DNA of 64,000 nucleotides from Incurvaria masculella (taxonomy: Eukaryota > Arthropoda > Insecta > Lepidoptera > Incurvariidae), in contig OX335642.1 of assembly GCA_946894095.1 (NCBI GenBank), positions 27,105,021 to 27,169,020 on the forward strand, in the 5' to 3' direction. The translations under genes and the position numbers were made by a program. The notes beneath the pieces were generated by a model that saw nothing but the letters and a program-made list of their open reading frames with translations, did no database searches and was not told where the DNA came from. This document shows, piece after piece, positions 32,495 to 42,064 of this stretch (its first letter is position 1; every line of letters begins with the position of its first letter).

Positions 32495-32758
32495 GGATTG
32501 TTTATTCATCATCCAGAGACAGTACATACACTGCACTCGGATTTGTCATATTTTAGCATTGGCCAGTTCAGCAAAACAAAACACAGCGAAGAAGAACTGG
32601 AAAAAAACTCCGCTGTTTTTTTTTTTCAACGTCCACTTAGTCTAAGTTTACAAAAGTGTTTGTCAATTATTTTAACAAAAACATAGGTAAAACACTAAAT
32701 TAACATGAATCCACAAAATTTACAATCCATGCTGTATGCAACAGTTCATGAATAAAAC
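32495..32758 (-). mobile_element. LINE 3' end, near-identical to 11961-12241
   Basis: Minus-strand end GATGATGAATAAACAATCC. The interior (CAGCGGAGTTTTTTTCCAG, TTCTTCTTCGCTGTGTTTTG, GGCATGGATTGTAAATTTTG-like text) matches the other copy with few differences. The two copies share the same 3' end and diverge upstream, the usual pattern of 5' truncation. Confidence 0.7.
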
Positions 32759-32789
32759 TCAGTTTTTTTTTAACAAACCAAAATTATAC

Positions 32790-33086
32790 TCAGCGAGCTT
32801 GGAAGGGCGGGAGTAGCAACCGGCGCGTGTCCCAGATCGAGCAGGTGACGCATCCTTTCTGGATCTTCTGCTGACCACTAAACTCACCGGGTGCAAGGTA
32901 CCGGCGCTTGCCGGGATTACCCGAGTACTGCACGCATCTGACATTGCAAATATAAAAACCAACCGATCTTCTAGCACCTTTATCCATAGGGTCGGTAAGA
33001 AATGGAATCAACTCCCCATGCAGAGGTATTTTCCCCGAAGTACACCTGGGGTCATTTAAACGTGGTATAAAGAGGCCGGCCGGCAC
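32790..33086 (-). other. Open frame in an unrecognised repeat-like segment
   Basis: A 98-residue minus-strand frame (MPAGLFIPRLNDPRCTSGKI...) overlapping a second frame. Several Cys residues occur, but not in a zinc-finger spacing I can defend. It begins inside the GCCGGCCGGC end of the repeat at 33070-33185 and lies next to a LINE 3' end. It is more likely part of a retroelement than a host gene. Function unknown. Confidence 0.25.
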
Positions 33087-33185
33087 AGTTTTCGTTGCCG
33101 CCCTGGATCATCGAAAGCCTACTGGTGTCGTCGGACATATTAAGAGGTCCTGGCGTACGCTATATGCCGAACTTAAAATAAAAAA
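33070..33185 (+). repeat. 'TGGCGTACGCCATATGCCG' repeat end
   Basis: GAGGCCGGCCGGCACAGTTT, GGTGTCGTCGGACATATTAA and GGTCCTGGCGTACGCTATAT with A-rich tail. Matches 56918-57035 and 61318-61418. Each copy ends in a short A-rich tail after GCCG..TT.ACATAAAA, suggesting a retroposon 3' end. Confidence 0.65.
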
Positions 33186-33589
33186 ACCGAAACTCGTTTG
33201 CATGGGGGCGGCGTAGATACGTTTACATTCAATAGTGGCATCGTCCGTAAATGAGTTTGCTTATGAATTCGTTTCTTAGTGCCCATTCGCATTAGACGGT
33301 TCAACCGCCTTTCGCTTTTCAAAATTTCCTTTTTTTTAGGATTTAAACATTTTGGTAAGAACAGTAAGCCCTTTCACTAACGCATCTTTTTTTTTTCTCT
33401 ATCTTAATAATTTAGAACGCCCGCTCCAGGTCGCACTTTTCTTGAAAATGGGTAAAACTGATAATATCAAAAAAACATTCTTATGCTATAAATTTGTGAT
33501 GTGATCACACCGTCTGGTGCTTTGTCATCTCTACCTATATATCCCTCGAGTTAATTGGCATTATTTTTTTTTCTTTTCAAATTCTGGTG

Positions 33590-33775
33590 TAACACCTACC
33601 TACAGATATTCCTATTGCTTTTCCTCATCACCCCAAGGATTGACTGGAAGATATCACTCTTAGTGATAAGTCCGCCTTTGTGCATAAATGTTGTTTTGCT
33701 GTATGTTTTCTCTGTAATTGTATTTTTGTTTATGCACAATAAATAATTTATTCATTCATTCATTCATTCATTAAT
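33590..33775 (+). mobile_element. LINE 3' end with (ATTC)n tail
   Basis: GACTGGAAGATATCACTCTT, AGTGATAAGTCCGCCTTTG and GCACAATAAATAATTTATTC, then five ATTC units. This is the classic lepidopteran LINE 3' untranslated end with AATAAA and a tetranucleotide tail. The 63-residue frame is chance. Confidence 0.7.
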
Positions 33776-34444
33776 GAATAAATCAATATTATGAATGAAG
33801 CGCTTTTTTGACCGTCGCGAAAGTTTCTATCTCTAAAAAGAGAAAAAGAAAAAGGCAAATGGTGCCGTAGTCGAAATATAATCTCACGGATACCTTAAAC
33901 ACTTTACTTTTCTAAATCTCCATATTTTCACTTGGATCAAGATTCAGCGCAGGCTGTAAAATATGAGTGAGTGAAGCCAGCGCTTCCGAAGGGAAATGAA
34001 GAAAAAACACCCAGCCGAAAGAATCGGGAGTGGATTGTGAAAGTTAGGAAGTTCTTAATAAAGAATGTAATGTTCTGAGAAATCTTTTTTCCTTCGAGTT
34101 TGGAAATGAAATTATATTAGAAGCGGCGACTTTCCCCTTGATTGGGCGATTATTGGAGTTTTGATGAGAAAACTCCTCGGACCGGAGGCTTAGGCAGTTG
34201 TGTACTAATTGCTAAGGCTGTCGTGAATTTGGATTATTAATTTATGCGATTATCATTTAAGAAGAAAGATACAATATGACAAGAAGTAATATTTTAATTT
34301 TTAACTTTATTTTATTTCATTTTTGAATTCAATAAAATGATCTGATTAGTTCAAGAACAAAAAAAAACAACTTACTGTCATGTAATAATGTGCGTTAGTA
34401 CGTTCGGGTAAAATTATGGAAGTTACGGCTAAACCACTTACCAA

Positions 34445-34502
34445 AGTCCAATATCATGACCGCGGGAGACGTGTTAGCCATACATGTCCAGTAACATATA
34501 CA
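34445..34502 (+). mobile_element. SINE 3' end fragment
   Basis: CCAATATCATGACCGCGGGA, GTTAGCCATACATGTCCAG and TAACATATACAT: only the last 55 bases of the body are preserved. Confidence 0.6.
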
Positions 34503-34509
34503 TAAATAT

Positions 34510-36150
34510 TATAAGACAATAACTCTTTCAGTTTGGTCTCGTTAAACTTGTCTTGATAAAATCTAATCCTAGATGGATAACAGTTTCATTATATTATGTT
34601 ACCCTTTAGAATTTTAGCTCGTTGAAGATATAAGCATTAATAATGTGATGTGATCTCAGAGAAAGCAAAGAAATTTTCGCGGTCCCAAATATCCGAAATT
34701 TTATCCCCAATACTCACTTTATGTAATTTATTTAGAAATTTATTCATAATTGACCATTTAAGAGTGTTATTCTCTTAACTTTCAGTCAACGTGAGACCGA
34801 CTCGAACTTGCGCCAATGTTTTTTAGTTCAAAAATTGTCATTGAGTCCACGGATTTTATTTGCAACCAGCGTACTCAGTAGACACACGTTGTTCTGCCAC
34901 AGATCTCAACAACAGCGCCACCTATTGGGTCCAACTATAGCTAAAAACGATTTAGATTACTCCGTAAGTAAAAACTAAATACATCAGAATCGATTAAGAA
35001 CATACATTTTTTCGAGATATATTCTCACTGCAATTTTACAGCCTATCCAACAACAGGTTGCTATAGACGTGTTTCCGATATTCTCAACTGCATTTGGATG
35101 GCTTATACTAAACGAACACTTTTGTGATTCTAGCCCAGTATACCACGTGATACCATGTTTCACGCCCAAATCAAAAAGTGTTTTTTTCTTCATTAGAAAT
35201 CGATGAGAGTTAAACGAGGAAACCTTATATTTAGAAGCAGAAGCCATTTTGTTTTCCAATACCATTTTAACAAGCCCGATAAGACATGGAACAGAAACAT
35301 GCTAGAGATGATAACATTAAAAACACGAACGTAAATTTTAACTAAGTAACTATTTTTGTGGTGTATATATTCAACAAATATTGTTTGCATAATGTCAAGT
35401 GGTATTGCTGTATTAATAATCATTGGTTTTTTATCTTTTTGTTTCTTCGTCTTTAAGATTAGATCTTATTCTTTTCATTTTATTGCAGTCAGCCGCTTAT
35501 TTTTTATATTTTTTTTTATTATTTAATTTTTTTTCTACATTTGTAAGGAGAGTTGACTGTGAAGCAAACACGAACAAAACGCGGGCCACTGCAAACGTAA
35601 CTAATGCAGACTCTTGCCTTTCATTAAATGTCAACAAGATATAATACCGTGTCCTGGCAATTACAACTCCGTGGTCAATCTGAATGAATGAAACATTCAG
35701 ATTTTCAGGAGAGAAAAGCGAACCCTTGGCCGACTTGATTCATTTCCCGGGAGAGAAAACAGACAGCCGTAGAATCAATTGAATGGATGGTGATTTCATG
35801 TTGTTTTAGGAAATGGTCCAAGCCATCGAAAGCTCTTATCGGAAAAACAAAATTCACAGTCAAATACATTAAATACGGAATTTTTAGACACAATCCGAAA
35901 TAAACAAAAAATAACGTAATCCAGAGTAACTTGACGTCGAAATTAGCGCAATGGGTACTTTGTTAGAAGTATTTGTCAAATATGCAGAGCAGAAGCAATT
36001 AGAATGATAATGTCCCAGGAGAACGAACCACGATCAAATAATATATACACTACCACGACCACGTTGATTTAATACATATGAGGAATAAAACTGCTTATTT
36101 ATCACGTCAGGTACCCTAAAATATATATCAGACCTAACAAAATAAAATTA
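34510..36150. other. AT-rich interval without recognisable genes
   Basis: Several 60-95-residue frames on both strands overlap each other (34984-35423 minus, 35423-35644 plus, 35705-35893 minus). None has a known domain, and T-rich runs explain the hydrophobic ones. Confidence 0.4.
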
Positions 36151-36197
36151 AGTAAATATACTTTTTCGTACTAAGCAGGTACGTCGCTTATTTCAAG

Positions 36198-36481
36198 GAA
36201 TGTGACTTGTATGTATGTATAATCGACCGTGAGGCAAGGACACATTCATTGAAGAAAGAGCCCAGTAAAAAGAACTACTTTACGAATATACTGCAAGGCT
36301 GGACCCGAACCAGCAAAACATACCATTCGCGGGTATTGCGTCTACCAATTTCGCTACCGGCTGTATACCCATAATTTGGAATTATCCTACAGTCCCTCTT
36401 CCCGTAATGAATGCATCTTTCTTCAATTAATGTTTCCTTGCTTCACGGTCGATTATACATACATACAAGTCACATTCCTTA
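36198..36481. mobile_element. TIR element enclosing a tRNA-like core
   Basis: The left arm (AAGGAATGTGACTTGTATGT, ATGTATAATCGACCGTGAGG, CAAGGACACATTCATTGAAG) is the reverse complement of the right arm at about 36414-36481, about 65 bases each with few mismatches. The tRNA-like segment 36291-36364 lies inside. Related copies are at 37705-37880, 38040-38190, 42070-43610 (split) and 60960-61090. Some carry an extended outer arm (TACTTTTTCGTACTAAGC). Confidence 0.7.
36291..36364 (-). ncRNA. tRNA-like cloverleaf within the TIR element
   Basis: Minus-strand reading shows a D-arm-like GCGAAATTGGTAGACGC, an anticodon arm ATACC-CGCGAAT-GGTAT (5-bp stem, 7-base loop, CGA in the anticodon place, but G instead of T before it), and a T arm GCTGG-TTCGGGT-CCAGC. 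The last contains a perfect B-box, GGTTCGGGTCC. The acceptor stem is only partly paired. It is probably not a functional tRNA but could keep an internal pol III promoter. A decayed counterpart is at 38078-38150. Confidence 0.55.
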
Positions 36482-36834
36482 AAATACTATTAATTAGATG
36501 TGATTTTTTTATTAATAAGTATATGAAATGACTCCATCTGATAGTAATAGATATTATTCCGAAAAAAATTTTTTTTTCTAATTATCCTAATCAAATGAAG
36601 TCGTGGGAAAGAAAATCACAATTATATAAACTATAATATTTATTTTAAAACTTTATGCAGGCAATTACATTCAAAATATTTTGTAGACAAACGAGAGCTC
36701 TTCTTTACCTCAAAACTTGCATCGTGGAGTTGATTTTTCAGCTGTAAACTAGTTAATAAAACATGACAGTTTCTAAGACGAGGTCGTTCGTACACTAAGA
36801 TTTGTATTTTCGTCTTCATTAAATGACATAATTT

Positions 36835-36920
36835 GTAGAGCATGTATGAAGAGATTCATGTGCAAGAGAAGCCAAAGAAGTATGCTATTATCGTACCGTA
36901 TGGCGTACTATCATCTGTAT
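36835..36920 (+). pseudogene. LINE C-terminal coding fragment, frameshifted
   Basis: GTAGAGCATGTATGAAGAGA, GAAGCCAAAGAAGTATGCTA and CGTACCGTATGGCGTACTAT align with 40834-40915. The translation starts RACMKRFMC and then loses frame, so it is dead. Confidence 0.5.
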
Positions 36921-36964
36921 TATTGTAATTATATTTCTACGTGATATTTTTTCTCTATATTTAC

Positions 36965-37045
36965 TCCAAAACCTTTTTCAGATTATTTTCAAAATCTGAT
37001 TACAATACTTAAAATGTAGATGTCGCTGAAACTCAAAATAAAGAT
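36965..37045 (+). repeat. Body fragment of the tRNA-containing repeat at 57216-57605
   Basis: TTTTTCAGATTATTTTCAAA, ATCTGATTACAATACTT and ATGTAGATGTCGCTGAAACT match the reverse complement of 57245-57315. The tRNA-like part is absent here. Confidence 0.6.
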
Positions 37046-37134
37046 ATTTCCACTAAATTACAAGTAGGTATTATTAATAATAGTGTATCCACTGCATTTC
37101 TTCCCGTGCATATCGTCAGATTCGGCTCAGGGAT

Positions 37135-37335
37135 TCCTTGTTTTTGGTTTCGATTTCACTACTAGGTTGTAGGTTTAACCCCCTCGGGGTGATACTATAC
37201 CTACTGCCATGGTATTAACCCAACACGTTATATTGCACGGCTACATTGAACGTTGAAAAAAAAACGACCAATTTTCTTTGTCCTTACGGACACATCTTCA
37301 ACCAATGCTATGAGCGGGTTAATACTGCCGCGTAA
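37135..37335. mobile_element. Pair of inverted SINE fragments
   Basis: Plus-strand fragment 37135-37200 (TTTCGATTTCACTACTAGGT, GTAGGTTTAACCCCCTCGGG) is followed by minus-strand fragment 37205-37335 (GGTATTAACCCAACACGTTA, GCACGGCTACATTGAACG, CATCTTCAACCAATGC). Both are diverged. Confidence 0.5.
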
Positions 37336-37704
37336 CCACGGCAGCCTGAAAGATTGAAATACTGTTACTCATCAGAACCCGACTGCCCCCTCGGTTGCTT
37401 CACCTCTATCGTCGAGCGGCAATGCGCAGCACCACTGGTCCACCGAGGCTGACTAACGATAAACAAGCCACAAATTATAACTTTCACTCCAATCCACAAT
37501 GTAGGTTAAATTCTAAAATGTTGATGCGATTAGTGTACGAATGCAGAACTACATTTGTGTCCACGCCGATGTCGCCACGGGACGGACACAACTTTTAATG
37601 AACACTCCGTGGGACTGCGAGGGCCGGCTTTGTGCGAGCTTTGCGGTCACACTTTCATGGAGTATGTAGTTTTCGATTGGATGTAATGTTTTTTTCATTT
37701 GGAA

Positions 37705-37880
37705 TGAAATATGTATGTACGTTTAATCGACTGTGAAGCAATGTCACATTAATTAAATAAAGAGCCGCTGGTCCGGTCCAGCCTTGCAGTATATTTATAA
37801 AGTAGTTCTTTTTATATCACCGTTTCTTTAATTAATGGGCCCTTGCTTCACGGTCGATTATACATATATGTCACATTTCA
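37705..37880. mobile_element. TIR element copy, internally deleted
   Basis: GTATGTACGTTTAATCGACT, GTGAAGCAATGTCACATTAA at the left and CTTGCTTCACGGTCGATTAT, ACATATATGTCACATTT at the right form the inverted arms. Between them GGTCCGGTCCAGCCTTGCAG is the tRNA 3' part, in orientation opposite to the copy at 36198. Most of the cloverleaf is lost. Confidence 0.65.
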
Positions 37881-38039
37881 TGGAAAAAGCTTGCTTCTTA
37901 CGAATTATGTTTGTCATATGTTTTAGACGTTAATGAATGATATTTTTTAAAATGGTGGATGGAATCTTGCTCAAATTCAGGCAAATGTTAGTTTTTAAAT
38001 CAAAGTTCTTAATGTTCAATGAACACTTATTAAATTAAA

Positions 38040-38190
38040 TAATAACATCTGTAAAAAGAACTAATTCATGGATATACTGCAAGGCCGGACTTGAACCAGC
38101 AAGCATACCGTTCGCGGGCATTTCTGCCCATCTCCTGCGGTCCCTCCTTCCATAAATGTATCCTTGCCTCACGGTCAATTATATGCCAAA
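38040..38190 (+). mobile_element. TIR element fragment with tRNA-like segment
   Basis: ACTGCAAGGCCGGACTTGAA, CCAGCAAGCATACCGTTCGC and GGGCATTTCTGCCC preserve the tRNA-like core in the same orientation as 36291-36364. The right arm TATCCTTGCCTCACGGTCAA is present, but the left arm is mostly missing. Confidence 0.6.
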
Positions 38191-38449
38191 TGATCCCATA
38201 TTCATTAAAAAAAAGCGACGTATTTGTTTCGAAAATATTTTACTTGCATCACATATTTTCGATAGTCCCAAACTACTCTGTTCACTGCTGGAGAAATCAA
38301 TATTAGACCTATTATTACGCGCTCGCAAGCCGTAAATAGGTGCCTTCATTTGTTTTGAAGCAAACAATCGTTAAATTTGATCTATCTCATGCCGTTCCAA
38401 ATTCAAATTTGATTCCTGCTGTCATCGTCTCTGCAGAAAACTAATGACA

Positions 38450-38580
38450 TTAGTGCCCCGCGCCGCCGTCCGGCTGTCCGCCCCGCCAGCCCCGCTCTGA
38501 CTCAGCAGATTGCAGCGCCGCTGTAGGAACGCCCCGCCAAAGGAATCCGAAAACGCTTTCGCATCCCTTTCCTGAATTCA
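38450..38580. other. GC-rich patch
   Basis: GTGCCCCGCGCCGCCGTCCG and CCCGCCAGCCCCGCTCTGAC in AT-rich DNA. The first 16 bases recur at 50205-50220, so part of it may be dispersed repeat. No exon supported. Confidence 0.3.
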
Positions 38581-38760
38581 CTACGCTTTTGTGGTGATAT
38601 CGCGATAGGGATTCATACGTTACGTCAACTTGCTATCTTGTTGGGTGTTTCTCGTAGTCTTAAGACAAACGGTCTTATTTATGCATATACATGTATTTAG
38701 TACATCTAAGTTTACTTAAATTTTGACCACGCTTTAAGATCTCTTTCTAACAAGCTATGT

Positions 38761-39110
38761 TATAAATATTAAAATTAAAATTTAAATCTATACTTGATAC
38801 ATAACAAATCAGTATTCATTGTGACATGTACATCACTAGGAGACTATTGCACTTTAAGGGAATTACTAAACTGATAAAACTACAAGTCGTAACTATGACT
38901 CGAATTTGTTTAGTTTAAAGTGACTTGAAACTGCTTATAAATATTAAAATTAAAATTTAAATCTATACTTGATACATAACAAATCAGTATTCATTGTGAC
39001 ATGTACATCACTAGGAGACTATTGCACTTTAAGGGAATTACTAAACTGATAAAACTACAAGTCGTAACTATGACTCGAATTTGTTTAGTTTAAAGTGACT
39101 TGAAACTGCT
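38761..39110 (+). repeat. Perfect 175-bp tandem duplication
   Basis: Unit 38761-38935 and unit 38936-39110 read identically, beginning TATAAATATTAAAATTAAAA and ending GACTTGAAACTGCT. No ORF. Either a very recent duplication or an assembly artefact. Confidence 0.9.
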
Positions 39111-39204
39111 CAACAGTCATGTCACAACTCACATGGTGGTAAGCCTGCACGCAAAATTTGTGGGAAGAGTGTTATTTAAGTCGTACAGAAAATGTTTTTT
39201 GTCA

Positions 39205-39580
39205 GCCTCGGTAGCTCAGTGTGCTTACGAATCGATAATCTGGAAAAGCACCTCTGAGCGCGGTTAGGTTCTAGGTGGGTGATCATTTTCAACCGTTGAG
39301 GCTGGCCGTGGTTCGGATTCCACTTAAACATGTAGGTCTCCTACCTTATTTACTAGGTGGTAGGGTTAATCCCGCCCGGCTGGATCAATGAATCGCATTG
39401 AATGAACGATAGTCGAAGCGGTAATAAAAATTGTCCGTGTTTTCATTCCAGTTCAACGTAGTCGAGCAAAATAAGGAAGGTCCTGGCATGGTATCAAGTT
39501 CCCATGTGTCAATATTTGACGGTCAGTTCTGTATTAGTCATCCATGTCCAACATCAATGTGTTACAAAAAAAACCTATAT
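39205..39580 (+). mobile_element. SINE copy, diverged 5S-type head, near full length
   Basis: Head CAGCCTCGGTAGCTCAGTGT, GATAATCTGGAAAAGCACC and CTAGGTGGGTGATCATTTTC. The body follows (GAGGCTGGCCGTGGTTCGG, TTTACTAGGTGGTAGGG, GGTCCTGGCATGGTATC) with 3' end TATTAGTCATCCATGTCCAA and an A-rich tail. Shares the GATAA.CTG head variant with 6277-6652. Confidence 0.8.
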
Positions 39581-40234
39581 TTGCCACAAATATGTCAAGG
39601 AATACCTTATTAAAGTTTGAACTAACCCGTTAACACTCCAGTTACGGAACTATATGGTACGTTCGTGGAATAAATTTCTCATTTTAGTTGTTTAAAGTGT
39701 TATGTTTGTTAGAATGTGTTGTTACGATTCTATTAATGATGTCACGGATCCTTTCAGAATATTTTTACTCTAACTATGTATATTTTACTTTACGTATTGT
39801 CACTGTTTCGTATGAACTGCAAACGTCCTTACAGAAAGAAGCGTATTGTTAAAATATGTCTATTGTCATTTTTTTGCTGACAAGGTATCGTTCCCCCTTA
39901 ATTATCAATCTACTGTTGTCAAAATATTTTTATTCCATAGGATCACATACATTAAGAAATATGTAGAAATAAATGTTTCAAAGGTTGTCAGAAATCATGA
40001 CAAAGCTAGCCAATTTTTTTCTTTTGTGGATAGCAACTTTAATTTCATATTTTATACTGTTGTCAGGAGGGTGGATAACTGAAATTATCTTGAACGATAT
40101 AATACTATTTTTTAAAAATTTAATTTCACTTCAATTTCATATATTTATACGTTTGGTTGTCAAACTACACTGAGTTACGTGACTACCTACCTACCTACGC
40201 ACCTGAGGCTGATAGATCCGCGGATTCGATTACT

Positions 40235-40330
40235 CAGTAAAGAAGAACCTGGAAAGAAACTTCACTTGTTTTAAGATTTTAATGAAAGAAAAAAAAGAAT
40301 TAAAATAAATCACAAATACCAAAAACCTTA
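40235..40330 (-). mobile_element. Possible LINE 3'-end fragment
   Basis: GAAGAACCTGGAAAGAAACT resembles the 'GAAGAACTGGAAAGAAACTC' segment of the LINE end at 11961-12241, on the same strand. The remainder is too diverged to place. Confidence 0.35.
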
Positions 40331-40708
40331 CTTATAAAAAACACCTTAACATCTTAAAAAAATCTCTGATTATTTATGTATATATTGTGCTACCTTAGAC
40401 TACAAAATAGACAAGATACCCTGATACTGGATAACGTATAAAGGCGGTTCTTATTCCATAGAGTCAGTGTACTCTATGCATAACACGTGAAAAACTGTGA
40501 GAGATCCATACTCCAATTCCTGAGCAGCGCGTCAGTTGTAAATAGACATGCTACATATCATTATATTAAAATACTATTCGATTATTACTGACGAAGAAGA
40601 ACCGATAAGCAACTTCTCCCAGCATAATAACCCAATTTTTTTTTTTTTTATGGCTCAAATAATTGACTACAATCGAGCAAGGAGTATTAACGAATAGATG
40701 ACGAAAAC

Positions 40709-40957
40709 ATGACGAAACAAATTTACGGAGCAGAAGTAAGCGGAAGTGTCGTGCCCGGGCGGACTAGGAGAACGTACCGCGACCAAATCGATGTAATTCT
40801 TCGTAAAGGTCTGGTACGTAGCACCCGTAATCGTAGAGCATGTATGAAAATGTGTATGCCTGTAGACGAAGCGAAAGAGGTGTGCTGTGATCGTACCTTA
40901 TGGCGCTCTATCATCTCTGCCTACCCACGTATGTATTTATGTATTTACAAAATATGA
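40709..40957 (+). pseudogene. LINE polyprotein C-terminal fragment
   Basis: The frame encodes MTKQIYGAEVSGSVVPGRTR then RTYRDQIDVILRKGLVRSTR, NRRACMKMCMPVDEAKEVC and a CDRTLWRSIISAYP ending. The 'GRxRRTYxDQI ... DRxxWRSxxSAYP' shape resembles, from memory, the tail downstream of the reverse transcriptase in some lepidopteran LINEs. A stop lies just upstream and no polymerase motifs are nearby, so it is a truncated copy. Related broken copies at 19640-19770 and 36835-36920 keep CNRRA/RACM-type text, supporting past coding function. Confidence 0.45.
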
Positions 40958-41159
40958 TCCGATTTAATTATGTAACCACACACAGAACAATTAAGAGTAA
41001 AATTATTTAAGAGCAGCCCGTATGAAAACGATTTCTGTACCTATGAGACTCGGACCAATTCCTGAAGAGAGAGTGCTGTGTGGGTTCCGGCATGTACAAT
41101 TGGGCCCACAACATTTCTTCGCGTGCATATCATAAGAGCCGACTAACGGATTCGTTGCT

Positions 41160-41405
41160 CGTAGTTCCGATTTCACATCAAACTGTAGGTCCCCTTCCTT
41201 ACTTGCTAGATGGTAGGATCGATCCCGCCCAGGTAGGTACCATCGCTTTGAATTAACGATGGTCGAAGCAATAATGAGAGTTGTCCTTGTTTTCCATCCA
41301 GTTCCAAGATGGTCCTGGCATGGCACCTAGTTCCCATGATGTGTTTTGGGCTAATATCATGACAGCAGGTGTAGTATTACCCACCCATGTCCAATCACAA
41401 AACAA
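41160..41405 (+). mobile_element. SINE body with an unrelated upstream segment
   Basis: Body motifs GTAGGTCCCCTTCCTTACTT, GATGGTAGGATCGATCCCG, GGTACCATCGCTTTGAATT, GGTCCTGGCATGGCACCTAG and TATTACCCACCCATGTCCAA, with an A-rich end. Upstream of 41160 the sequence (GAAGAGAGAGTGCTGTGTGG, GGGCCCACAACATTTCTTCG) is neither the 5S-type nor the tRNA-type head. Confidence 0.7.
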
Positions 41406-41966
41406 TTAATAATAATAATGGTTAACTACATTTCGGGGACGTCGACCACGTCGTAACCGCTAAACATATCTGGATATCAAATACTCCAAAAACGACTCCG
41501 CCTAAACGTGAATCGGCGAATCGTGAAGATTGCCAGGCTGCAGTCAATCCCGAGATGAGGAGATTCGGGGATAAGGTATCGCGCCAGAAATCACATAAGG
41601 ATTAAACTTGGCTTATCTGAGACGCCGACGCGCGCGTGACCTGGGTGCCGGCGGCAAACGCTAAATCCATATTTGCGGACAGAGAACGGGATAAAACTTG
41701 CGCTGTATAGTATGTTTGCGCAGTAAATGGGGCACCTTGAAATATTGATAGAATAGGGCTGTGCATACTTCAATCAAATATAAGTATTGAGTTTTGCTAC
41801 CTATTTTATTTATATTTGATACATTATATTTCGTTCGCTCAGTTTTATCTAAGCGCGTTGCAGTTACATTCTTAGTCCAATTAATATTTAGTGTAATATT
41901 TGGTGTAATATTTTGATCTGCGTACAAGTTTTGTTTGTTGGATATTGCACATATTCGTTACTATTT

Positions 41967-42055
41967 TTAGGGTTCCGTACCCAAAGGGTGCCAAACGGAA
42001 TCCTATTACCAAGCCTTCGCTGCCCGTCCGTCCGTCCGTCCGTCTGTCCGCTTCC
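41967..42055 (+). mobile_element. GGTTCCGTACC-family fragment
   Basis: TTTTTAGGGTTCCGTACCCA, AAGGGTGCCAAACGGAATCC, TATTACCAAGCCTTCGCTGC and (CCGT)n. It stops at the CCGT run, next to the split TIR element. Confidence 0.8.
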
Positions 42056-42064
42056 TCTGCATTG

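Noticed and set aside
32790..33086. Cys-containing frame as a possible zinc-finger protein
   Set aside because: Cys/His spacing does not match any finger I can name, and it overlaps repeat ends on both sides.
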